A stretch of 64,000 nt of DNA from Lutibacter sp. A80 (GTDB taxonomy: Bacteria; Bacteroidota; Bacteroidia; Flavobacteriales; Flavobacteriaceae): positions 1,966,501 to 2,030,500 of the forward strand of contig NZ_CP092480.1 of NCBI RefSeq assembly GCF_022429645.1, in the 5' to 3' direction. A program made the position numbers and the translations under genes. Each line of letters opens with the position of its first letter. The stretch's first letter is position 1. This document shows positions 58,057 to 64,000 of the stretch, in pieces. Below the pieces are notes generated by a model. The model was not told the origin of the DNA and ran no database searches. It saw only the letters and a list, made by a program, of their open reading frames with translations.

Positions 58057-58653
58057 ATGAGTAGCACTAAATTAACATTAATACAAGGTGAAAAAGTAAA
58101 ACTACCTACCAAATATGGTAATTTTGAATTGATTGTTTTTAAGGAAAAGGAAGCTAAACTTGAACATATTGCACTGCTAAAAGGAAATTCAAAAATTAAA
58201 GGCGATTGGTTAACACGTGTACACTCAGCTTGTGCCACAGGAGATTTGTTTGGCTCACTTCGATGCGATTGTGGAGAGCAGCTTGCAAAATCGCTTCAAC
58301 TTATAGAAAAAAACGGCAAAGGAGTTCTTATTTATTTAATGCAAGAAGGAAGAGGAATTGGACTTTTAAATAAAATTAAAGCCTACAAATTACAAGAAGC
58401 TGGTATGGATACGGTAGAAGCAAATGTACACCTCGGCTACAAACCCGATGAAAGAAACTATGATATTGCAGCTTTAATATTAGAAGCATTAAACATTGGT
58501 GAAATTAATTTATTAACCAACAATCCAGATAAAGTAATAAAACTTGAAGAAAATGGCATTCAAATTAAAAATAGAATCCCTTTAAAAATTACACCCAACG
58601 CTCATAATATCAAATACTTTGAGACTAAAGTTTTAAAAATGGGACATCTATAG
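58057..58653 (+). CDS. ribA: GTP cyclohydrolase II
   Basis: Opens GTP to 2,5-diamino-6-ribosylamino-4(3H)-pyrimidinone 5'-phosphate with loss of formate and pyrophosphate, first step of riboflavin synthesis. 198 residues, the length of stand-alone RibA, with no DHBP synthase (RibB) domain fused, although flavobacteria usually carry a RibBA fusion. Zinc ligands Cys59, Cys70 and Cys72 in SACATGDLFGSLRCDC; catalytic region QEGRGIGLLNKIKAYKLQE; DERNYDIAALIL and LLTNNPDK. Likely functional. Being outside a rib operon and in a DUF134/NifX-like unit, it may be a second, specialised GTP cyclohydrolase. Confidence 0.92.
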   Translation: MSSTKLTLIQGEKVKLPTKYGNFELIVFKEKEAKLEHIALLKGNSKIKGDWLTRVHSACATGDLFGSLRCDCGEQLAKSLQLIEKNGKGVLIYLMQEGRGIGLLNKIKAYKLQEAGMDTVEANVHLGYKPDERNYDIAALILEALNIGEINLLTNNPDKVIKLEENGIQIKNRIPLKITPNAHNIKYFETKVLKMGHL

Positions 58654-58730
58654 ATGCAACAACAAGTAAATATAACAACAAACACTATGGATTTTAGAGA
58701 TTAAAATTAAAATCCAATAATTATTTAAAA

Positions 58731-59519
58731 ATGAAATTAACAATATTAACCGAAAATTGCGCAGGAAATAAGTTTGAAGCTGAACACGGACTATCGTATT
58801 TAGTGGAACACAACAATAACAAAATATTGTTTGATACTGGAGCAACAGATGTTTTTTTAAAAAACGCTAAACTTTTAAATATTGATGTTGAAAATGAAAT
58901 TGAAACTGTTGTTTTAAGCCACGGACATTGGGATCACGGTGGTGGCCTAGAATACCTAAACAACAAGACTTTAATAACACATCCTACTTCATTTATAAAA
59001 AGATATAGAAAAAAGGATAAATCTTCAATTGGCTTAACCTTAACCGAAGATCAATTAAAAGAAAAATTTAAAATAATTAAAACTAGCAAACCCTATATTA
59101 TAAATGATAATATGGTTTTTTTAGGGGAAATTCCAAGAGTAAATAAATTTGAAGCAAGAACGACTTCATTTATAGATAGCAAAAAAACAAAAGACTTTGT
59201 ACCAGATGATTCTGCATTGGCACTATTAAACAAAGACGAAATTATAATAGTTACAGGTTGCTCTCACTCTGGAATATGCAACATAGTAGATTATGCTCAA
59301 AAAAAGTTTAAACGCTCTAAAATTAAAGCCGTAATTGGTGGCTTTCACTTAAAAGAAAACAATGCTCAAACACAAAAAACCATTGCGTTTTTAAAAAAAT
59401 GTGACATTTCAGAAATCTATCCTTCGCACTGTACTGCCGAACCCGCGTTGGAAGCTTTTGAACAAGAATTTAAATTTAATCGCTTAAAAACGGGTATGAC
59501 ACTTACTTTTTGGGAATAA
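58731..59519 (+). CDS. Metallo-beta-lactamase-fold protein of the COG1237 type
   Basis: 262 residues. Family opening MKLTILTENCAGNKFEAEHG, then ILFDTGATDVFLKNAKLLNI and the metal site SHGHWDHGGG (His64, His66, Asp68, His69), with downstream ligands in GCSHSGICNIVDYA and the final PSHCTAEPA. COG1237 members are annotated as 7,8-dihydropterin-6-yl-methyl-(ribofuranosyl)aminobenzene-phosphate synthases from an archaeal methanopterin enzyme, but most bacterial members are uncharacterised. A 77-base gap separates it from ribA; it probably belongs to the same unit. A pterin- or GTP-derived substrate would match the RibA neighbour, which is inference. Confidence 0.82.
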   Translation: MKLTILTENCAGNKFEAEHGLSYLVEHNNNKILFDTGATDVFLKNAKLLNIDVENEIETVVLSHGHWDHGGGLEYLNNKTLITHPTSFIKRYRKKDKSSIGLTLTEDQLKEKFKIIKTSKPYIINDNMVFLGEIPRVNKFEARTTSFIDSKKTKDFVPDDSALALLNKDEIIIVTGCSHSGICNIVDYAQKKFKRSKIKAVIGGFHLKENNAQTQKTIAFLKKCDISEIYPSHCTAEPALEAFEQEFKFNRLKTGMTLTFWE

Positions 59520-59587
59520 AATTAGTTTCTATATTTTTTTACAAGCTCTTCATTTTTTTAATTAATTTCGCCCTAAAACCACAGTAC

Positions 59588-59615
59588 TTGGAAAATTTTA
59601 AAAACCCTTTTCCAA
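59588..59615. other. 8-bp inverted repeat between the COG1237 gene and dus
   Basis: TTGGAAAA (59588-59595) and TTTTCCAA (59608-59615) pair around a 12-base spacer, 23 bases before the dus start. A weak -7 like element TAATTTCG lies upstream at 59563-59570. Could be an operator or a poor terminator for the preceding unit. Confidence 0.3.
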
Positions 59616-59637
59616 ATAATGGGAGAATTGATATAAA

Positions 59638-60588
59638 ATGAATTACAAATTACTAGCATCTCCCCTACAGGGATTTACAGATTTTAGATTTAGAAATGCA
59701 CAAAACAATCAATTTGGAGGCATAGATACTTTTTATGCTCCATACATTCGATTGAATGGAAAACGCGTTATTAAAAATTCATATCAAAGAGATTTATTGC
59801 CCGAAAACAATAAAGTTCAAGAATTAATTCCTCAAATTATTACAAATGATGCCGATGAATTTTTATTTGTTGCGGACTATGTGCAACAACTTGGCTACAA
59901 AGAATTAAATTGGAATTTAGGCTGCCCCTACCCAATGGTTACAAAATGCGGCATGGGTTCTGGACTTATAAATAATGCTCAAAAAATTAATGAAATTCTG
60001 AAAAAAGTACATTCAGACTCTGATATTTTAGTTTCTATGAAAATGCGTTTGGGTTACGAAAACAGCGAAGAAATTTTAAAAACACTTCCTATATTAGACG
60101 TATTTCCACTTAAAAACATTGCAATTCATGCACGTATTGGCAAACAACTATATAAAGGCGGTGTGGATTTAGAAGGATTTCAAAAATGTATTGATACAGC
60201 AAAACATACACTGTATTACAACGGAGATATTACTTCTGTTGCAAAATTTAGAGAAATGCAAGAATTGTTTCCATCAATAAACCATTGGATGATAGGTCGC
60301 GGATTAATTGCTGACCCTTTTTTACCAAGTATGATAAAAAATAACACCTTAGAATATCCCGAAAACAGCATTAAGTTATTTAGAGAATTTCATAATACTT
60401 TGTACCAACAATACAGCCAATCGCTTTCGGGAGCTACACATATTCTACTAAAAATGTACCACCTTTGGGAGTATTTTTCTAAATCATTTTCAGATCCACG
60501 TAAAACTTTAAAGAAAATAAAAAAAGCAAAAAGTATTAGAAATTACGAAGCCGCTGTAAACGATATTTTTAATAATGAAACCCGTTAA
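59638..60588 (+). CDS. tRNA-dihydrouridine synthase
   Basis: FMN-dependent enzyme that reduces uridine to dihydrouridine in tRNA. 316 residues with the TIM-barrel signature segments: LLASPLQGFTDFRFRNAQ, the motif NWNLGCPYPMVTKCGMGSGL, LVSMKMRLGYE and the phosphate loop WMIGRGLIADPFLPS. The length and the substitution of the usual GAxLL by GSGLI place it in a Bacteroidota subgroup nearest DusC/DusA-like enzymes; which uridine positions it modifies cannot be told. The MtfA-like gene follows after 16 bases. Confidence 0.9.
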   Translation: MNYKLLASPLQGFTDFRFRNAQNNQFGGIDTFYAPYIRLNGKRVIKNSYQRDLLPENNKVQELIPQIITNDADEFLFVADYVQQLGYKELNWNLGCPYPMVTKCGMGSGLINNAQKINEILKKVHSDSDILVSMKMRLGYENSEEILKTLPILDVFPLKNIAIHARIGKQLYKGGVDLEGFQKCIDTAKHTLYYNGDITSVAKFREMQELFPSINHWMIGRGLIADPFLPSMIKNNTLEYPENSIKLFREFHNTLYQQYSQSLSGATHILLKMYHLWEYFSKSFSDPRKTLKKIKKAKSIRNYEAAVNDIFNNETR

Positions 60589-60604
60589 TTAACACCTAAT
60601 TTTT

Positions 60605-61486
60605 ATGACTCCATTTATAAGCATTGTTATATTATCTACAATTGTATTTTACATTTGGAAACGTAAAAATACCAACTCTTGGAAAAAACCTACCGAACCT
60701 TTCCCAAAAAAATGGAGGGTTATTTTAATCCAAAATATAACTTTTTACAACGCATTAACTAAAGCTGAACAAACAAAATTTGAATATCAAATTCAGGAAT
60801 TTTTATTGAATTGTAGAATTACTGGTATTAAAACCTCCGTAAGTTTAACCGACAAACTATTGGTAGCTTCTAGTGCTGTAATACCTGTTTTTGGTTTCGA
60901 CAATTGGAAATATTCTAATATTAATGAAGTATTAATTTATCCAAAATCATTTGACAAAGACTTTAAATTAGAAGGCGAAAATAGAGCCATTTTAGGAATG
61001 GTTGGCACTGGCTATATGGACGGAATTATGATACTTTCTAAACAAGCTTTACACCACGGTTTTAAAAATGAATCGGATAAAAAAAACACTGCCATACACG
61101 AATTTGTGCATCTAATTGATAAAACAGGAGGAACAATAGACGGTATTCCATCGGTTCTTATGGAAAAACAATATGCCATTCCGTGGATTGATTTAATCAA
61201 TAAAAAAATTGATGAAATTTACAATGGAAAATCAGATATAAACCCATATGGAGGCACAAACAGCGCAGAATTTTTCTCTGTTATTAGCGAATATTTTTTT
61301 GAACGTCCAAAACTATTAGAAAGAAAACACCCAGAATTATACTTATTATTAGAAAAAGTATTTAAGCAAGATATGGCTGCTAGAAATTTAAACAAAAAAA
61401 CTGTTAAAATTGAACGCAACAGCCCTTGTCCGTGCAACAGTGGTAAAAAGTTTAAAAAATGTTGCGGAGCAACACATTATAACTAG
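60605..61486 (+). CDS. MtfA-like zinc peptidase (M90) with C-terminal SEC-C motif
   Basis: 293 residues: one N-terminal membrane helix (about residues 3-18), then the MtfA/DUF980 domain with zinc site HEFVH (His165, Glu166, His169) and GTNSAEFFSVISEYFFERP carrying the third-ligand Glu in the family manner. The tail ERNSPCPCNSGKKFKKCC is a SEC-C metal-binding motif, found at the end of SecA and many unrelated proteins. E. coli MtfA is a soluble peptidase that binds the regulator Mlc; here the N-terminal helix and SEC-C tail suggest membrane attachment and perhaps a role near secretion or ribosomes, which is inference. Confidence 0.87.
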   Translation: MTPFISIVILSTIVFYIWKRKNTNSWKKPTEPFPKKWRVILIQNITFYNALTKAEQTKFEYQIQEFLLNCRITGIKTSVSLTDKLLVASSAVIPVFGFDNWKYSNINEVLIYPKSFDKDFKLEGENRAILGMVGTGYMDGIMILSKQALHHGFKNESDKKNTAIHEFVHLIDKTGGTIDGIPSVLMEKQYAIPWIDLINKKIDEIYNGKSDINPYGGTNSAEFFSVISEYFFERPKLLERKHPELYLLLEKVFKQDMAARNLNKKTVKIERNSPCPCNSGKKFKKCCGATHYN

Positions 61487-61579
61487 CAACACGCTAATTA
61501 ACAATTCATTTTTTTAATTAAATTTGAGCTACTACTAAACAAACTTCAAAAGTAGCTGTGTTTATACCGATTTTATTAA

Positions 61580-61863
61580 GGAATAAAAAAAGGTTTTGTA
61601 AAATCTAAAAATTGGAACGGTTATAATATTGATAATGCGGAGATTCTATTTACAAATGAAATTACAAAAAAACAATATATATTCAATAGTAATAATGATG
61701 GAGATGTATGCGTTGAGTTAAACTCAGGCAGATAACATTTTATAGTAAATCACTCTGATTAGATTCATATGACTCGAAAAATGGGTTTAGTGTCTTTTAT
61801 TCTATGTATGATGATGTAGGAAATTATTTTCTCGAAAAAAAGAAGATTAATAACTTGTGCTAA
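61580..61863 (+). pseudogene. Decayed gene fragment of unknown family
   Basis: Starting at 61580 a coding-like frame reads GIKKGFVKSKNWNGYNIDNA, on to NSNNDGDVCVELNSGR, then a stop. Shifting frame (one missing base near 61733) continues ITFYSKSL, a TGA, then LDSYDSKNGFSVFYSMYDD and ends KKKINNLC at 61863. So one frameshift and one nonsense change interrupt what was a single frame, and the 5' end is missing. I do not recognise the family. The stop codon lies inside the boundary repeat GCTAACAAAGTACTGTGGTAAAA shared with 63477-63500, so it is the tail gene of a cassette-like unit. Confidence 0.55.
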
Positions 61864-62076
61864 CAAAGTACTGTGGTAAAAACAAATAAATTCTTAGTTT
61901 AATTTATAATAGTATAATTCTTAACCCATAAAAATATATTTAATGTTTTAATAGGTTTTTTTTATTAAATTAGTACTTTAAAAAAATTGCAGTATCAAAA
62001 ATAACAAAACAACTATAAAGTTCTTTTATCCGGGTAAATTAACCGGGATAAATCAACATAAATGAAGTATATAGAA
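61864..62076. other. Noncoding segment of the accessory region with a short hairpin
   Basis: AT-rich, no coding frame. TTATCCGGGT (62026-62035) pairs with ACCGGGATAA (62042-62051) except at one G-G position, forming a hairpin 62 bases before the proline-rich gene. Its function is not evident. Confidence 0.35.
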
Positions 62077-62087
62077 CGTTGGCTAAT
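62077..62087 (+). repeat. Cassette boundary repeat, left arm of unit 1
   Basis: CGTTGGCTAAT (62077-62087). Its inverse ATTAGCCAAC lies at 62749-62758, just beyond the other end of the two small genes between. The match also extends into the next bases (ATATT against ATGTT). Confidence 0.55.
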
Positions 62088-62112
62088 ATTAACGAAAAAT
62101 AAAAATTGAACT

Positions 62113-62256
62113 ATGAGTAAACAACCTACAAGACCTACACAACCGAATAAACCTAGTACCCCAAGACCAGCACCTTCGAGACCATCAAGAATTGATGAGG
62201 GAGAACAAAAAGGAATTGGAAGACCACCTAGCAGACCAACTCCACCTAAAAAATAA
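62113..62256 (+). CDS. Small proline-rich protein (47 aa)
   Basis: ATG 62113 to TAA 62256. Composition is striking: MSKQPTRPTQPNKPSTPRPA, then SRPSRIDEGEQKGIGRPPSR, ending PTPPKK. It is about a quarter proline, basic and predicted disordered, with no signal peptide. Its last 11 bases overlap the end of the convergent membrane-protein gene. Short proline/arginine-rich proteins of this look occur in Bacteroidota accessory regions, but I know of no assigned function. Real coding is supported by sustained Pro/Arg bias against an AT-rich background, not by homology. Confidence 0.5.
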   Translation: MSKQPTRPTQPNKPSTPRPAPSRPSRIDEGEQKGIGRPPSRPTPPKK

Positions 62257-62701
62257 ATAGAAAATAAGTCATAATTAGTATGAGACCTACAAACATAAAT
62301 CCCATACTTAAATAATTGAATCTATTAGTCCATTTAGAATAAACATCTGATTTTCTATCATAGGTGTCGATTTCATCTTGTTCTTCGTTTGAAATTTTAG
62401 AACCAGAGTCAATTTTTGCTTGACACATTAAAAAATCTTGTTCATTTGACTTAAAACCGAACAATTGAGATAAAAAATTAATGATTATCCCGAATAAGAA
62501 CATTGCTCCGGATATCCTAATTAAAGAACTAATACACTGATTATTTTCAGAAAGGAATTTCATCGTTTCTAAACATAGGTAAATACCAGCTCCAGAAATA
62601 GTAACGATTAATAAATCTATTCTTTGGATGCTATAGAACATTCCTTGCCAAGATAATTTTTGACGTTCTTTTAACTTTTTCATATTCTTATGATTTTTCA
62701 T
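62246..62701 (-). CDS. Small membrane protein, unknown function
   Basis: 151 residues with three predicted membrane helices: about 28-46 (RIDLLIVTISGAGIYLCLET), 60-80 (LIRISGAMFLFGIIINFLSQ) and 130-150 (LSMGFMFVGLILIMTYFLFIF). Between helices two and three lies a charged loop rich in Glu and Asp. No family recognised. The start is Met at 62701, or Met7 at 62683. Convergent with and overlapping the proline-rich gene by 11 bases; both lie within one repeat-bracketed unit. Small three-helix proteins with disordered partners are sometimes effectors of defence or toxin systems, but nothing here shows that. Confidence 0.65.
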   Translation of the reverse strand: MKNHKNMKKLKERQKLSWQGMFYSIQRIDLLIVTISGAGIYLCLETMKFLSENNQCISSLIRISGAMFLFGIIINFLSQLFGFKSNEQDFLMCQAKIDSGSKISNEEQDEIDTYDRKSDVYSKWTNRFNYLSMGFMFVGLILIMTYFLFIF

Positions 62702-62748
62702 ACGAATTTATTGATTTAAAATGATTAATTATTGATTTACATTAAAAC

Positions 62749-62888
62749 ATTAGCCAACAATGCATAACCAAAATTGTTGCATTTAGTAAAATAGAATGTT
62801 TCTTAATACTAATTTTATTAGTTTTATAAAACGAAAAATTGCAAAAACCAAAACACAACTTTGGTTATTCTAAACCGTTGGCAACAAT
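62749..62888. repeat. Imperfect inverted-repeat element between accessory units
   Basis: The left end reads ATTAGCCAACAATGCATAAC then CAAAATTGT (62749-62777); the right end, reversed, reads TTGCCAACGG, seven bases, then ATAACCAAAGTTGT (62887-62851). Shared parts are GCCAAC, a 5-8-base gap and ATAACCAAAxTTGT. Together they bracket about 75 unrelated bases and could fold into a long hairpin, as attC recombination sites do, but the GTTRRRY/RYYYAAC consensus of attC is not met. Confidence 0.55.
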
Positions 62889-62926
62889 TTGGAAGTGATT
62901 CGTATTTGATGTATATTTACACCAAA
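62888..62926 (+). promoter_or_regulatory. parDE promoter with overlapping palindromic operator
   Basis: TTTG (62888-62891), 20 bases, then TATATTTA (62912-62919), one base from the -7 consensus. Over the -7 box lies the imperfect palindrome TTTGATGTATATTTACACCAAA (split as TTTG-TGTA...TACA-CAAA; 62905-62926), ending 10 bases before the parD ATG. It is a natural site for autorepression by the ParD ribbon-helix-helix protein. The -33 element lies inside the cassette boundary repeat. Confidence 0.6.
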
Positions 62927-62936
62927 TAATTAAATT

Positions 62937-63176
62937 ATGTCAAGACAAAGTATATCATTTACAGAACCTAACGACGAATGGCTGAAAGCCCAAGTCAAAG
63001 GAAAAGAATATTCAAGCAAAAGCGAATTAGTAAACGATTTAATTAGACAAGCTAGAAAACAACAAATCGAAATTGATTGGATTCGAACTAAATTGGAAAA
63101 AGCTGAAAATAGCGGTTTTACAAGCGAATCAAAAAATGAAATTTTAGCTCAATCTAAAAATTTATTAAATGGCTAA
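62937..63176 (+). CDS. ParD-type antitoxin
   Basis: 79 residues. N-terminal ribbon-helix-helix DNA-binding part, SRQSISFTEPNDEWLKAQVK followed by SKSELVNDLIRQARKQ, then a C-terminal toxin-neutralising tail (about 45-79) that is charged and probably disordered until bound. Size and pattern fit type II ParD antitoxins. It overlaps the toxin gene by 8 bases, the usual arrangement. The operator upstream supports autoregulation. Confidence 0.88.
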   Translation: MSRQSISFTEPNDEWLKAQVKGKEYSSKSELVNDLIRQARKQQIEIDWIRTKLEKAENSGFTSESKNEILAQSKNLLNG

Positions 63177-63465
63177 ATATCGATTAAGTAACGAAGCCAA
63201 AAATGACTTAATCCGAATTCATCACTATGGAGTTAAAAAATTTGGAATGACTCAAGCTGATAAATATTTTGAATCATTCTTTGAATACTTTGACATTATA
63301 TCCCAAAGGCCTTTTTCATTCGAGTCGGTTGATTATATAAAAAAAGACTACAGAAGATGTGTTTGCGGAATAGATAGTATTTACTATAAAATAAATAATA
63401 ACGTTGTTGAAATAATGGCAATTGTCGGAAGACAAAATTTGAACGAAATACTACAATATGTATAA
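63169..63465 (+). CDS. RelE/ParE-family toxin
   Basis: 98 residues: YRLSNEAKNDLIRIHHYGVK, KFGMTQADKYFESFFEYFD, then the ParE core DYRRCVCGIDSIYYKINNNVVEIMAIVGRQN. This matches ParE (the GYRR...IFYR...VEIxRILxxR pattern), so DNA-gyrase poisoning is more likely than mRNA cleavage, though the family does both. Intact and paired with ParD. Confidence 0.88.
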   Translation: MAKYRLSNEAKNDLIRIHHYGVKKFGMTQADKYFESFFEYFDIISQRPFSFESVDYIKKDYRRCVCGIDSIYYKINNNVVEIMAIVGRQNLNEILQYV

Positions 63466-63472
63466 CAAAAAC

Positions 63473-63509
63473 TGTTGCCAACAAAATACTGTGGTAAAAA
63501 ACAAGTAAA
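63473..63509 (+). repeat. Shared 3' boundary sequence of accessory units (second copy)
   Basis: TGTTGCCAACAAAATACTGT then GGTAAAAAACAAGTAAA. The first copy at 61859-61892 reads TGTGCTAACAAAGTACTGTG then GTAAAAACAAATAAA. About 28 of 33 positions agree, 1.6 kb apart. GTTGCCAAC (63474-63482) is also the inverse of GTTGGCAAC at 62877-62885 ahead of parD. Confidence 0.65.
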
Positions 63510-63515
63510 AATGTA

Positions 63516-63668
63516 TTAATTTTTCACTAAAACACTTCTATAATTATAATCATAAATTAGTCCTGATTTTGCAATAGCAAAAACCTGTTTCAGTAGCTTA
63601 TTACATACTGCTACTAATACTATTTTTTTTACTTCCTTTATACGAAATCTGTGTAAAAAAGACAGGGG
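63516..63668 (-). pseudogene. C-terminal remnant of an IS110-family transposase
   Basis: On the minus strand the frame ending at the stop codon 63516-63518 reads HRFRIKEVKKIVLVAVCNKL, LKQVFAIAKSGLIYDYNYRS and VLVKN. The pattern VxxVxLVAVxxKLLxxxFAIxKSGxxYDxxY is the C-terminal end of Bacteroidota IS110 transposases. No start and no N-terminal RuvC-like domain are found upstream, where the frame soon breaks (a stop in the same frame near 63695). The element is dead, and terminal sequences could not be recognised. Confidence 0.7.
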
Positions 63669-63924
63669 ATTTTCAATGTTGAACGATATCTATAGTCTCT
63701 GCGTATATAATAACCTTAATCCTCTCTTTTGTGCTTTCTTATTTATATGTTTAAATTTAGTGTTTTTATTAAAATGCTAACTCAAGCAGTATAAAATTAA
63801 TTGCTAGGCTCTAGCCTACTTACGAAAGTCCTCTCTGACTTTCTTTGTCCGTAATTATTTACTAAATTAGTTGCTTAAACCACGCAACAAATCATATTCA
63901 ACAACCTTGTACATAATTTGACAG
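63669..63924. other. Noncoding tail region with short hairpins
   Basis: AT-rich. AGGCT/AGCCT pair near 63807-63820; GAAAGTC and GACTTTC (about 63824-63843) form a 7-bp stem with a 6-base loop and T-rich flank; GTTGC and GCAAC flank 63872-63890. One of these may be a terminator or the end of another accessory unit. No gene recognised. Confidence 0.35.
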
Positions 63925-64000
63925 ATGAAACTAATTGAACACAGAAGAATAATAAATAAGAATCCTCAAGCTTACGAAACGGATTTAGAATCTGAAAGAT
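63925..64000 (+). CDS. Start of an unknown gene (runs off the window end)
   Basis: ATG 63925 opens a frame that stays open to the window edge: MKLIEHRRIINKNPQAYETD, then LESER. Only 25 residues are visible, charged and helical in look. No signal peptide and no recognised family. Coding is supported only by the open frame and its codon-like composition. Confidence 0.4.
   Translation, partial: MKLIEHRRIINKNPQAYETDLESER

Noticed and set aside
58654-58704. 16-codon frame MQQQVNITTNTMDFRD between ribA and the COG1237 gene
   Set aside because: Too short, with no conservation evidence; probably spacer.
62749-63509. Canonical integron attC sites
   Set aside because: The GTTRRRY/RYYYAAC core is not present and no integron integrase is in the window; described as attC-like only.
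1-64000. tRNA or rRNA genes
   Set aside because: No cloverleaf with the conserved GGTTCGAATCC-type T arm or rRNA signature was seen in the gaps on reading both strands.

Overview
The window is a low-GC chromosomal segment of a marine-type member of the Flavobacteriaceae (Bacteroidota). This rests on several things seen directly: genes lack Shine-Dalgarno sequences; several promoters fit TTG-N17-23-TAnnTTTG; there are two PorP/SprF proteins and a giant adhesin with a type B T9SS C-terminal domain; and the gene order DUF6089-uppS-bamA-ompH-ompH-murI and the ABC permease/M1 peptidase fusion are both typical of this group. No rRNA, tRNA or CRISPR array was seen.

Layout. 1-2.5 kb (minus): start of trigger factor, a small four-helix membrane protein, an alpha/beta hydrolase and pdxJ. 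2.6-10.9 kb (plus): CBS protein and NAD kinase, then a cell-envelope block (DUF6089 barrel protein, uppS, bamA, two Skp/OmpH chaperones, murI) that supplies undecaprenyl carrier, outer-membrane assembly and D-glutamate. 11-37.8 kb (minus): one 25.7-kb gene for an 8,582-residue secreted adhesin followed by its PorP/SprF-type partner. It is built from about 31 Cys-paired modules, a seven-fold three-domain superrepeat and a 1.9-kb tandem duplication. 37.9-43.1 kb: thioredoxin-like lipid/periplasmic protein, gamma-carbonic anhydrase, a second PorP/SprF, and an unrecognised 428-aa secreted protein with a decayed partial copy beside it. 43.2-51.7 kb (minus): LytTR regulator plus sensor kinase, and an ABC transporter with a permease-aminopeptidase fusion. 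51.8-56.7 kb (minus): leuC-leuD-leuA-leuB leucine operon with a well-formed promoter and terminator. 57.3-59.5 kb (plus): a compact set of DUF134 regulator, NifX-like protein, GTP cyclohydrolase II and a COG1237-type metallo-beta-lactamase-fold protein behind a perfect 16-bp palindrome. 59.6-61.5 kb: dus and an MtfA-like peptidase with a SEC-C tail.

61.5-64 kb is accessory DNA: a decayed gene, a tiny proline-rich gene with a small membrane protein, a ParDE toxin-antitoxin pair, an IS110-type transposase tail and the start of an unknown gene. The units are bracketed by inverted GTTGGC(T/A)A-type repeats and share a 3' boundary sequence, so the region looks like a small cassette array without a canonical integron attC consensus. 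This array and the giant modular adhesin are the two most unusual parts of the window; the palindrome-controlled DUF134/NifX/RibA/COG1237 set is third.
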